DNA of 64,000 nt from positions 1 through 64,000 of the forward strand of contig NZ_SNUG01000007.1 of assembly GCF_012027325.1 (NCBI RefSeq), written 5' to 3'. The stretch comes from Thermococcus sp. M39. Lineage in GTDB: Archaea; Methanobacteriota_B; Thermococci; Thermococcales; Thermococcaceae. The position numbers and the translations under genes were made by a program. Below are positions 8,241-14,878 of the stretch, in pieces (the first letter of the stretch is position 1; each line of letters begins with the position of its first letter). Under the pieces are notes generated by a model. The model did no database searches, had not been told where the DNA came from, and saw only the letters and a list, made by a program, of their open reading frames with translations.

Positions 8241-8260
8241 AGAATATATAAACTTTTTGC
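8241..8260 (-). promoter_or_regulatory. TATA box of the sulfate-activation operon
   Basis: Read on the minus strand, AAAAAGTTTATATATTCT is a good archaeal BRE/TATA element about 55 bases before the first start codon. The leader contains a repeated TTAATTAAATGTAATTAAAT stretch. No other strong promoter is seen inside the operon. Confidence 0.7.
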
Positions 8261-8336
8261 TCATTTAAGAAGTAACAATTAAGATATCAAAATAGCGTAA
8301 AGCCAACTGACCTAAAACTCGATTGTGATAATCAAC

Positions 8337-8798
8337 TTATCCCTCCCTCCACTCATCCCAAACATCAGCCATTTCACGCAGCAGCTCACTAAATTTCTTT
8401 GTGGTTCTATAGTAATTTCCTGATTTGTATATCATTCGGGCATTTTGGAGCGTTTTTATAACAATATTATAGTTAGTCTTCGCAGTCCCAAAAGGAACAC
8501 CCAATTCTTTCGCTTTCTTTCCAATCCTCTTATGAATCTCCGTTCTGGGCAAACGCTTTCTGACTAGTATAATGTAATAAGCGATAAGTTCCTTATTGCC
8601 GAGATATTCCAAAATAAATCCTAACCACTCTTCTGCTCGAAATCCCTTTTTCTTCTCATCCTCATGAATACGCATCAGCAGAAGTAGAGCCAGCTTCTGC
8701 CTTTCTAAGTTGTTGGGAAACAACAACTTCAGAAGCTCTTTCAAATCTTTTGGTTTTTTCTTAGGAATAATAATTTTAGCTGGTGGAATATATGGCAT
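8337..8798 (-). CDS. Conserved Thermococcales protein, putative winged-helix, copy 1
   Basis: I do not recognise this 153-residue family by name. The N-terminus has a basic PAKIIIPKKKP patch, then alpha-helical segments, and the C-terminal half (FGTAKTNYNIVIKTLQNARMI, then YKSGNYYRTTKKFSELL) looks like a helix-turn-helix followed by a wing. It is about 60 percent identical by eye to the protein at 11075-11542. Both are divergent from a DUF257 gene across a promoter carrying a shared palindrome, so a role as local regulator is inferred. The start is ATG 8798 after GAGGTGAAAGCA. Confidence 0.7.
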   Translation of the reverse strand: MPYIPPAKIIIPKKKPKDLKELLKLLFPNNLERQKLALLLLMRIHEDEKKKGFRAEEWLGFILEYLGNKELIAYYIILVRKRLPRTEIHKRIGKKAKELGVPFGTAKTNYNIVIKTLQNARMIYKSGNYYRTTKKFSELLREMADVWDEWREG

Positions 8799-8876
8799 TG
8801 CTTTCACCTCTTGATACATATTGGTTTACTTGATTTACAACATGTAACCGATGATTACTAACAAAACGATTGCATT

Positions 8877-8899
8877 ATATCGTAGGTTTTATACTATAT
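8877..8899. promoter_or_regulatory. Imperfect palindrome in the divergent promoter, copy 1
   Basis: ATATCGTA and ACTATAT form an inverted repeat with the same spacing as the perfect palindrome at 11613-11635. It lies between the two divergent start codons, next to TATA-like A/T-rich sequence. Conservation between two otherwise diverged intergenic regions suggests a protein-binding site. Confidence 0.5.
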
Positions 8900-8982
8900 A
8901 CCAAATACATAACCAAAAATTATTAAAAACCAACAATCGATAACTACGTGCTATAAAATAACTTGTTTTGAGGTGTATAAAT

Positions 8983-9630
8983 ATGTATGGTATGAATATT
9001 GAGGATGTATGGAGTTCGCTGAAACATGGAGAAATTGTGTTGATAAAATATCCCTCAAATGCTACGCCATACCTCGAGCTCTACAATCTAGTGCAATGGG
9101 CTAAAAATAAGAATTATCAAGTTGTTGTAGATGACATATTGGACACTTTATATGTATACAAGACCCACCTAACATTAGCGGGTTTTGATTTGAATTTACT
9201 CAACGATGTATTGGTCATAAAAGAGGGGGGCAGGTTAGATATTGAAAATGCTGTTGGTCGTACAGGAATCAAAGAATCTGCTATACAACAGAGCAACTAT
9301 GAAAAAATAGCAAGACAGATTTTTGAGAAATCCGATAAATTTATTATCAATATTGTCCTTGGACTAGAGAAAATATTCATACTAACCGATACCAAAAGGG
9401 AAATTCTCAATGCCATAAACAATATTCTATCCCAAATGGGAAATAGAAACAAGCTTACCTTTTATTTCATTAATCTCAGTGTGATAGAGTCTCTGGAGTC
9501 TGGAGTACTCCCTCTTCTCGAAGAGTTAACAAGCACGATTATTAAAATTAAAAAAACAGGGAAGGAAAAACGACTCTTAGTAATAAAATCAATGAGCAGT
9601 ACATTAGACGGGCTGGAGATCCCGCTTTAG
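8983..9630 (+). CDS. DUF257 family protein, copy 1
   Basis: The 215-residue protein matches the Thermococcales-specific DUF257 family: an N-terminal FEDLW/NIEDVWSSLKHGEIVLIKYPS block, LVQWAKNKNYQVVVDDILDTLYVY and VIKEGG, and a C-terminal FYFINLSVIESLESGVLPLL. The alternating strands and helices recall a degenerate RecA/KaiC-like fold, but no Walker A motif is present, so ATP use is doubtful. The ATG at 8983 follows GAGGTG by seven bases. The length equals the paralog at 11722-12369. Function is unknown. Confidence 0.8.
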   Translation: MYGMNIEDVWSSLKHGEIVLIKYPSNATPYLELYNLVQWAKNKNYQVVVDDILDTLYVYKTHLTLAGFDLNLLNDVLVIKEGGRLDIENAVGRTGIKESAIQQSNYEKIARQIFEKSDKFIINIVLGLEKIFILTDTKREILNAINNILSQMGNRNKLTFYFINLSVIESLESGVLPLLEELTSTIIKIKKTGKEKRLLVIKSMSSTLDGLEIPL

Positions 9631-9673
9631 ATTTTTTCTTTAATTTGTTCAAAGACAAGACCCACACATGCTG

Positions 9674-10507
9674 CTAACTACCGATATCACGAATATTTGA
9701 GAACTCCCTCGTAATTAAGGCAACTTCTCTCTCATCATGTACATCTTTGATGATTGGAACTAAAATTACTGCATTATTTATAATCGCATAATCTTTAAGC
9801 TTGGTTAGAAACTTAAACACTGCATCAAAGCCGTTCTCTAAAATCAAATACTCTATCCCATCTAACAAGATAACCTTTGGAATATTTTCCTTTTTCATGA
9901 AATCAATTAGAACATGCATTAAATAATTTAACCGAGTGGGATAAATCGTGTTGTTGCCCTCAATTTTGCTAAGCCACAATATTGGGGTTTCTTTTAGTCC
10001 AAATTTCTTTTTAATAATAGCTGCAGGTTTTCTGGAAACTATCAATCCGGGCCTTTCTTTAAGAAGCTCTAAAAACAGGAGATAACACTCCCCTTCATTA
10101 TTGCACAAATAAACCCCGGGTGAGATTTGCTTCAAAGCTTTACTCTTCATTTTTTCTTCTTTAAATTCCATGACAACGGGAATTAGCTCATATTTCTTCA
10201 AGAGTGTTGAGAAAAGGCAGCCAAATCCAATTATAAACAGTAAAACAGACAATGCATAAATTAAATCCCCAATCAGCTGGATTTCTTCAAGCTGCTGTTC
10301 ACTAAGAGGAAGGGTAACATAATCTGGGAGATAAAAGAACTCTGACATAAAATCGAGAGTTATGCTGGCTAAGATAATGTCATAAAACTTTTTCAATTGA
10401 GGATACCTCTCAATAAATCGTCCTCTAAAGTTCACTGCCAAGACTAGAATAACAAAAAGACCTATTATTGTTATAAGTTCAATACCATCAAGGATCATGT
10501 CCAACAT
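9674..10507 (-). CDS. Membrane-anchored DUF835 protein
   Basis: The 277-residue protein has about three hydrophobic spans (near 5-25, 40-60 and 85-105) followed by a cytosolic DUF835 domain from about 125: GVYLCNNEGECYLLFLELL, ILWLSKIEG, then VILLDGIEYLILENGFDAVFKFL and NNAVILVPI. DUF835 domains are common in Thermococcales and often sit in signalling-like proteins; no activity is known. The start is ATG 10507 following GGTGATATGG. It lies convergent to the DUF257 gene, between the two DUF257 modules. Confidence 0.8.
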   Translation of the reverse strand: MLDMILDGIELITIIGLFVILVLAVNFRGRFIERYPQLKKFYDIILASITLDFMSEFFYLPDYVTLPLSEQQLEEIQLIGDLIYALSVLLFIIGFGCLFSTLLKKYELIPVVMEFKEEKMKSKALKQISPGVYLCNNEGECYLLFLELLKERPGLIVSRKPAAIIKKKFGLKETPILWLSKIEGNNTIYPTRLNYLMHVLIDFMKKENIPKVILLDGIEYLILENGFDAVFKFLTKLKDYAIINNAVILVPIIKDVHDEREVALITREFSNIRDIGS

Positions 10508-10682
10508 CCATATCACCGTATATAATTGATGTGACTATTAAAGAGTACTTTAATGTTTTTTTTATAAATATTCCTTCCTCTACTTGGCCCCTTTAATATC
10601 TCCAAGAATTTATTATTTTCCAAAGTTGCCTTTTATTATTTTAAATTTAAAACTTTAATTAAAACAAGAATTAAAAACTAGA

Positions 10683-10697
10683 AAGGTTTATATATGT
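10683..10697 (+). promoter_or_regulatory. TATA box for the structured RNA
   Basis: AAAGGTTTATATATG is a strong archaeal TATA element on the plus strand. It is placed about 20-25 bases before the 5' arm of the long inverted repeat at 10711, the usual distance to a transcription start. The remaining 10508-10682 is A/T-rich and holds no recognisable gene. Confidence 0.65.
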
Positions 10698-10710
10698 TAA
10701 GTGTGAGTAT

Positions 10711-10889
10711 ATAGTGAGGGGCACCGTATAGGGAGAGATCAAGGCGAAAGCTTCATCTCGATTCAAAGCCCATATCTGAACAAATCCTGCAACTTACCCA
10801 GAGTTGTAAGGGTTTGTGATAGAGATGTGAGCTTTGCTTCAAGGTGAAACTCCGCTGTAGGTCACTTTCTATAGGGTGTCCCTCACTAT
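10711..10889 (+). ncRNA. Candidate structured non-coding RNA, about 179 nt
   Basis: The ends form a 21-bp stem with two mismatches (10711-10731 with 10869-10889). Inside, three helices can be drawn by hand: a hairpin GAGAT/ATCTC capped by a GAAA tetraloop; a long arm CAAAGC/GCTTTG, CATATC/GATGTG, ACAAATCCT/AGGGTTTGT, CAACT/AGTTG; and a 3' hairpin AAGGTGA/TCACTTT. The long arm is interrupted by GA opposite GA with extra bases, close to a kink-turn, so L7Ae binding is possible. A TATA box precedes it. No open reading frame fits. I do not recognise the family; known Thermococcales RNAs such as the Hgc and Ssc groups should be compared. Confidence 0.6.
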
Positions 10890-11003
10890 CCTTCTGTCTA
10901 TGTATTTTTGCATATCCACCAACTAAGCCTTTCTCAAATTTCAAATCCCTGATTTCGCATTTCTCATTAATAATCGAACGCCATATCGTGGAGCTTCTTA
11001 TTA
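10890..11003 (-). pseudogene. Duplicated 3' fragment of the sugar nucleotidyltransferase gene
   Basis: On the minus strand the frame reads STIWRSIINEKCEIRD followed by FEKGLVGGYAKIH, matching the C-terminal end of the protein encoded at 85-1080 (STIWRSIIDEKCEIRN, KKSLVGGHAKIQ). Similarity stops near 11003. At the other end it runs through the former stop codon into the RNA element at 10711-10889, so a block containing both was copied as DNA. The original stop is lost here and the frame runs on to 10753; it has no start and is not a gene. Confidence 0.8.
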
Positions 11004-11022
11004 ACTGGCTTTTTCCTCAAAC

Positions 11023-11070
11023 TGACCTCCCCCACCCTAAAAGACGAGGCTTGAAAAAAGAGAATGTCAT
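11023..11070 (-). mobile_element. Decayed right-end remnant of an IS605-type (TnpB) element
   Basis: TGACCTCCCCCACCC, an AAA loop and GAGGCTT followed by GAGAATGT resemble the 3' end / guide-RNA scaffold of TnpB elements common in Thermococcales (minus strand GGGCGGGGAGGAGGTCA-like). It aligns with the better preserved copy at 23855-23902. Its hairpin is damaged and no transposase gene is near. It sits exactly at the junction between the duplicated fragment and the next gene. Confidence 0.5.
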
Positions 11071-11074
11071 TGAG

Positions 11075-11542
11075 CTAGCCAGTAGCTAGCCAGTCATTCC
11101 AAACTTCAGCTATCTCACAAAGCAGTTCGCTAAATTCTTTTGTGGTTTTGTAATAGTTCTTTGATTTGTATATCATTCGGGCATTTTGGAGTGTCTTTAC
11201 AACGATATTATAGTTGGTCTTTGTAGTTCCAAAGGGAACACCCAACTCCTTTGCCTTCTCCTCAACCCTCCTATGGATCTCGGTCCTAGATGTTTTTTTC
11301 TTGACAAGCGTTCGATAATAGCAAATCAGCTCTTCACTACCAAGGTATTCTAGGATTAGCTCCAGCCACTCTTCTGCTCGGAGTCCATCCCTTTTCATCT
11401 CAGCATTGTGAATCCTCTCTAATAAAAATCTAGCCAACCTCTGCCTCTCAGGGTGATTAGGAAATAGTAATTCCAAAAGCTCGTCTAAATTTCTCGGCTT
11501 CTTTTTAGGAATAATGATTTTAGCATTTGGAACATATGGCAT
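11075..11542 (-). CDS. Conserved Thermococcales protein, putative winged-helix, copy 2
   Basis: The 155-residue paralog of the protein at 8337-8798 keeps the basic NAKIIIPKKKP start, RAEEWLELILEYLGSEELI and the C-terminal FGTTKTNYNIVVKTLQNARMIYKS helix-turn-helix-like block. The last residues (WLATG) are read from a tandem repeat of GCTAGCCAGTA next to the TnpB remnant, so the C-terminus may have been altered by that event. The start is ATG 11542 after GGGGTGGAGTTA. It is divergent from the second DUF257 gene. Confidence 0.7.
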   Translation of the reverse strand: MPYVPNAKIIIPKKKPRNLDELLELLFPNHPERQRLARFLLERIHNAEMKRDGLRAEEWLELILEYLGSEELICYYRTLVKKKTSRTEIHRRVEEKAKELGVPFGTTKTNYNIVVKTLQNARMIYKSKNYYKTTKEFSELLCEIAEVWNDWLATG

Positions 11543-11612
11543 TAACTCCACCCCTATTATGCGTGTTTTCCCTACTACTGATGACTAAAAGTATTAAAAA
11601 AAATTTGGAATA

Positions 11613-11635
11613 TATCGTAAGTTTTTTACGATATA
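11613..11635. promoter_or_regulatory. Perfect 9-bp-arm palindrome in the divergent promoter, copy 2
   Basis: ATATCGTAA and TTACGATAT are separated by five bases. The palindrome is followed by a TATA-like CTAAATATATACC. The same arrangement, slightly decayed, occurs at 8877-8899 before the paralogous gene pair. Confidence 0.6.
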
Positions 11636-11721
11636 CTAAATATATACCAAAAGGTATTAAAGTTGAAAAATGTTCTAATTAATATGTATAACTGTTGCTA
11701 AAATATATGAGGTGGCTAGGT

Positions 11722-12369
11722 ATGTATAAGGCAGGTTTTGAAGATTTGTGGAACGCACTAAAACGCGGGGAGACTGTACTTATAGAACATCCATCAGACT
11801 CTATGTCATGTAAAGGACTTTATAGTTTAGTTCAATGGGCCAGAAGTAAGGATTATCCAGTTGTTATTGATGATATCCTAGACACCTTGTATATATACAA
11901 GGTGAACATAGAGCTAGCAGATCTTGATTCAAGTTCGCTTAATGAAGCATTGGTGATAAAAGAGGGGGGCAGACTGAAAGTCGGAAACGTTGTTGGCCAT
12001 ATAACCCTCAAGGAATCTGCTATACAGTGGATGGAATATGAAAGGGTAGCGAGACCTATCTTTGAAAACTCTGAAAAATTGATTATTAATGTTGTTTTAG
12101 GTATAGAAAAGCTGTTCATGTTAGCTGATAGCAAAAGAGAACTAATCACAAACATTAACAATCTCTTATCATGGATAGGAAATAAAAAGAGGATAGCATT
12201 TTATTTCGTGAACCTCAGTCTGATAAATGCCATCGAATTTGGCGTGCTCCCACTTCTTGAGGAGCTGGCAAGCACTATCATTAAAATTGAGAAAATTGGA
12301 AACGAAATAAGAGCAATAATAACAAAATCCGCGAATGATGAACTGAATAACCTTGAGATAAGACTTTGA
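11722..12369 (+). CDS. DUF257 family protein, copy 2
   Basis: This 215-residue protein is the paralog of the one at 8983-9630, sharing LVQWARSKDYPVVIDDILDTLY, VIKEGGRL and INAIEFGVLPLLEELASTI. It lacks a recognisable Walker A. The ATG at 11722 follows GAGGTGG; earlier in-frame starts lie in the leader. The identical length and the same divergent partner indicate duplication of the whole two-gene module, after which the copies diverged considerably. Confidence 0.8.
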   Translation: MYKAGFEDLWNALKRGETVLIEHPSDSMSCKGLYSLVQWARSKDYPVVIDDILDTLYIYKVNIELADLDSSSLNEALVIKEGGRLKVGNVVGHITLKESAIQWMEYERVARPIFENSEKLIINVVLGIEKLFMLADSKRELITNINNLLSWIGNKKRIAFYFVNLSLINAIEFGVLPLLEELASTIIKIEKIGNEIRAIITKSANDELNNLEIRL

Positions 12370-12423
12370 AATTTAATTTATTTTTTCAAAGCATTTAAAA
12401 GGTACTGCGAAATGGTATTACCG

Positions 12424-12440
12424 AAAAATTTATAAATTTG
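12424..12440 (+). promoter_or_regulatory. TATA box of the tRNA pair
   Basis: AAAAATTTATAAATTTG lies about 30 bases before tRNA-Glu, the usual archaeal spacing, and no second promoter fits in the 7-base gap between the tRNAs. Confidence 0.7.
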
Positions 12441-12462
12441 GTAAAGCTTAGGATTGATCGAC

Positions 12463-12540
12463 GCCCCGGTGGTGTAGCCCGGTCAATCATGCGGGACTCT
12501 CGATCCCGCGACCCGGGTTCAAATCCCGGCCGGGGCACCA
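12463..12540 (+). tRNA. tRNA-Glu (CTC)
   Basis: A complete cloverleaf is seen: acceptor GCCCCGG/CCGGGGC, anticodon stem CGGGA/TCCCG with loop CTCTCGA (anticodon CTC), T-arm CCGGG-TTCAAAT-CCCGG, and an encoded CCA at 12538-12540. There is no intron. Confidence 0.97.
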
Positions 12541-12547
12541 GCGAAGA

Positions 12548-12625
12548 GGGCCCGTGGCTCAGCCTGGTTAGAGCGCCCGCCTGATAAGCGGGAGGTCCGG
12601 GGTTCGAAGCCCCGCGGGCCCACCA
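12548..12625 (+). tRNA. tRNA-Ile (GAT)
   Basis: Acceptor GGGCCCG/CGGGCCC, anticodon loop CTGATAA (anticodon GAT), T-arm with GGTTCGAAGCC and an encoded CCA at 12623-12625. It follows tRNA-Glu by seven bases and is probably cotranscribed with it. Confidence 0.97.
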
Positions 12626-12759
12626 AAAACAACTTTTCTGCGGAGTTAAGTTTGGCTTATCTTTGGATAGGGAATTTTGAGTTCTATGCACCACTGAATT
12701 ATTTAAACTTAAATAACCTCAGATTAACATGATAAAGACCTCAAAAATTGGTGAGCAGA

Positions 12760-14721
12760 ATGAACCTAATTCGATATATTAATCATCTCAAAGAGCTCGT
12801 CGAGCTTGAGCGAGAGGCAGAGATAGAAGCTATGCGAGGAGAGATGAGAAAGCTAACTGGCTATGAGAGAGAAAAAGTAGGAAGAGCTGTTCTAGGCTTA
12901 AATGGGAAAATCATCGGTGAAGAGTTCGGATACAAACTCGTTAAATACGGCAGAAAGCAGAAACTAAAGACTGAAATCAGCGTTGGAGATTTGGTTGTGA
13001 TAAGCAAGGGAAATCCCTTAGCGAGTGATTTAATTGGAACTGTAACTGAAAAGGGAAAGCGCTTTCTCGTTGTTGCTCTTGAAACAGTTCCTTCTTGGGC
13101 CTTGAGAAACGTTAGAGTTGATTTATATGCTAACGATATAACCTTTAAGAGGCAGATAGAAAACCTTGAAAAGCTCAGCGAAAGCGGAAAACGAGCATTG
13201 AGATTTGTCCTCGGATTAGAAAAACCTAAAGAAAGTACTGAGTCTGAATTTAAGCCATTTGATAAGCAGCTGAATGAGAGCCAAAAGAAGGCTGTAAGCT
13301 TAGCTCTAGGAAGTGAGGACTTCTTCCTGATACATGGTCCCTTCGGCACTGGAAAGACGAGGACAATCGCTGAAGTTATCCTCCAAGAAGTGAAGAAAGG
13401 AAAGAAAGTTTTGGCAACTGCGGAGAGCAACGTAGCTGTTGATAATCTAGTCGAGCGCTTATGGGGGAAGGTTAAGCTCGTTCGCTTAGGACATCCTTCT
13501 AGGGTATCAAAGCACCTAAAGGAGTCAACATTAGCTTATCAAGTTGAAGCCCACGAAAAGTATAGAAGAGTAAGAGAGCTTAGAAACAAGGCTGAAAGAT
13601 TAGCAATGCTTAGAGACCAATATACAAAACCAACGCCCCAATGGCGGAGAGGTCTTACAGATAGGCAAATTCTAAGGCTCGCAGAGAGAGGAATCGGAGC
13701 AAGAGGAGTCCCAGCAAAGGTTGTAAAGTCAATGGCTCAATGGCTGATTTTCAATGAAAAAGTCCAGAAGCTGTATGATGAGGCTAAAAAGATTGAGGAG
13801 GAAATAATAAGAGAGATAATAGAACAAGCTGATGTTGTTTTGAGCACAAACTCTTCGGCAGCCCTTGACTTTATAAAAGATGTTAAGTTTGACGTCGCTG
13901 TTGTGGATGAAGCTTCTCAGGCAACAATTCCAAGCGTTCTAATTCCCATAGCAAAAGCTGATAAGTTCATCTTAGCTGGCGACCACAAACAATTACCCCC
14001 AACGATTTTGAGCGAGGATGCAAAGGAGCTAAGCGAAACTCTCTTTGAAAAGCTCATTGAACTCTATCCATCAAAAGCAAAGATGCTTGAAATCCAGTAC
14101 AGAATGAATGAAAGGCTCATGGAGTTCCCAAGCAAGGAGTTCTACAATGGGAAAATTAAAGCTTATGATGACGTTAAAAACATAACTTTGCTCGATTTGG
14201 GCATTAGAGTTTTCCATTTTGGAGAGCCTTGGGATTCAATCCTAAACCCAAAAGAACCCTTAGTCTTTGTTGACACATCTAAACATCCAGAGAAATTGGA
14301 AAGACAAAGAAAAGGCTCGCTTTCAAGGGAGAATCCGCTGGAAGCAAAGCTCGTTAGGGAGATAGTAAGGAGACTGTTAAGAATGGGAGTTAAGCCTGAA
14401 TGGATTGGCATCATAACACCCTACGATGACCAAAGAGATTTGATAAGCTCACTCCTAGAAAACGATGAAATTGAAGTAAAAACTGTTGATGGATATCAAG
14501 GAAGAGAGAAAGAAGTTATTATTCTTTCGTTTGTTCGCTCTAACAAAAAAGGTGAGCTCGGGTTTTTAACTGATTTAAGGAGGCTCAATGTTTCTCTAAC
14601 AAGGGCAAAGCGCAAATTAATAGCTATTGGGGATAGCGAGACTTTAAGTGTACATCCAACCTACAAGAGGTTTGTGGAGTTTGTTAAGAAGGAAGGTCTC
14701 TTTATGCAACTCAACCAATGA
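12760..14721 (+). CDS. SF1 (UPF1/IGHMBP2-like) helicase
   Basis: The 653-residue protein has an N-terminal helical and beta-barrel-like region (about 1-165) and then the full set of superfamily 1B motifs: LNESQKKAVSLAL (Q motif), HGPFGTGKTRT (Walker A, near 193-203), ATAESNVAVDNL, VAVVDEASQATIPS (Walker B, DEAS), AGDHKQLPPT, QYRM, GIITPYDDQ, VDGYQGREKEVI and NVSLTRAKRKLI. It resembles the SMUBP-2/DNA2-type helicases of archaea, which unwind DNA or RNA 5' to 3'; the biological role is uncertain. The ATG at 12760 follows GGTGAGCAGA. Confidence 0.92.
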   Translation: MNLIRYINHLKELVELEREAEIEAMRGEMRKLTGYEREKVGRAVLGLNGKIIGEEFGYKLVKYGRKQKLKTEISVGDLVVISKGNPLASDLIGTVTEKGKRFLVVALETVPSWALRNVRVDLYANDITFKRQIENLEKLSESGKRALRFVLGLEKPKESTESEFKPFDKQLNESQKKAVSLALGSEDFFLIHGPFGTGKTRTIAEVILQEVKKGKKVLATAESNVAVDNLVERLWGKVKLVRLGHPSRVSKHLKESTLAYQVEAHEKYRRVRELRNKAERLAMLRDQYTKPTPQWRRGLTDRQILRLAERGIGARGVPAKVVKSMAQWLIFNEKVQKLYDEAKKIEEEIIREIIEQADVVLSTNSSAALDFIKDVKFDVAVVDEASQATIPSVLIPIAKADKFILAGDHKQLPPTILSEDAKELSETLFEKLIELYPSKAKMLEIQYRMNERLMEFPSKEFYNGKIKAYDDVKNITLLDLGIRVFHFGEPWDSILNPKEPLVFVDTSKHPEKLERQRKGSLSRENPLEAKLVREIVRRLLRMGVKPEWIGIITPYDDQRDLISSLLENDEIEVKTVDGYQGREKEVIILSFVRSNKKGELGFLTDLRRLNVSLTRAKRKLIAIGDSETLSVHPTYKRFVEFVKKEGLFMQLNQ

Positions 14722-14802
14722 AAGAACGTTTCCCAATACTTTTCTTTGTGCTTTGAATAATATCAAATATTACTTTGCTCTAAATAAAAATAATAAAGCA
14801 GT

Positions 14803-14818
14803 AAAACTTTATATAGTT
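14803..14818 (+). promoter_or_regulatory. TATA box of the protease gene
   Basis: AAAACTTTATATAGTT lies about 60 bases before the start codon, in the 157-base gap after the helicase gene, which otherwise holds nothing recognisable. Confidence 0.65.
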
Positions 14819-14878
14819 TGAGGATGAACTACATATATATCAACTTAAATATTAACTTTAGTATATGGAGGGATCTAA

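Noticed and set aside
10753-10944. 63-codon minus-strand frame as an independent gene
   Set aside because: Its first part is the duplicated nucleotidyltransferase tail and the rest reads through the candidate RNA; there is no start signal.
12395-12694. 99-codon minus-strand frame
   Set aside because: It runs antisense through both tRNA genes, and its protein is the typical artefact read from tRNA complement (for example PGFEPGS).
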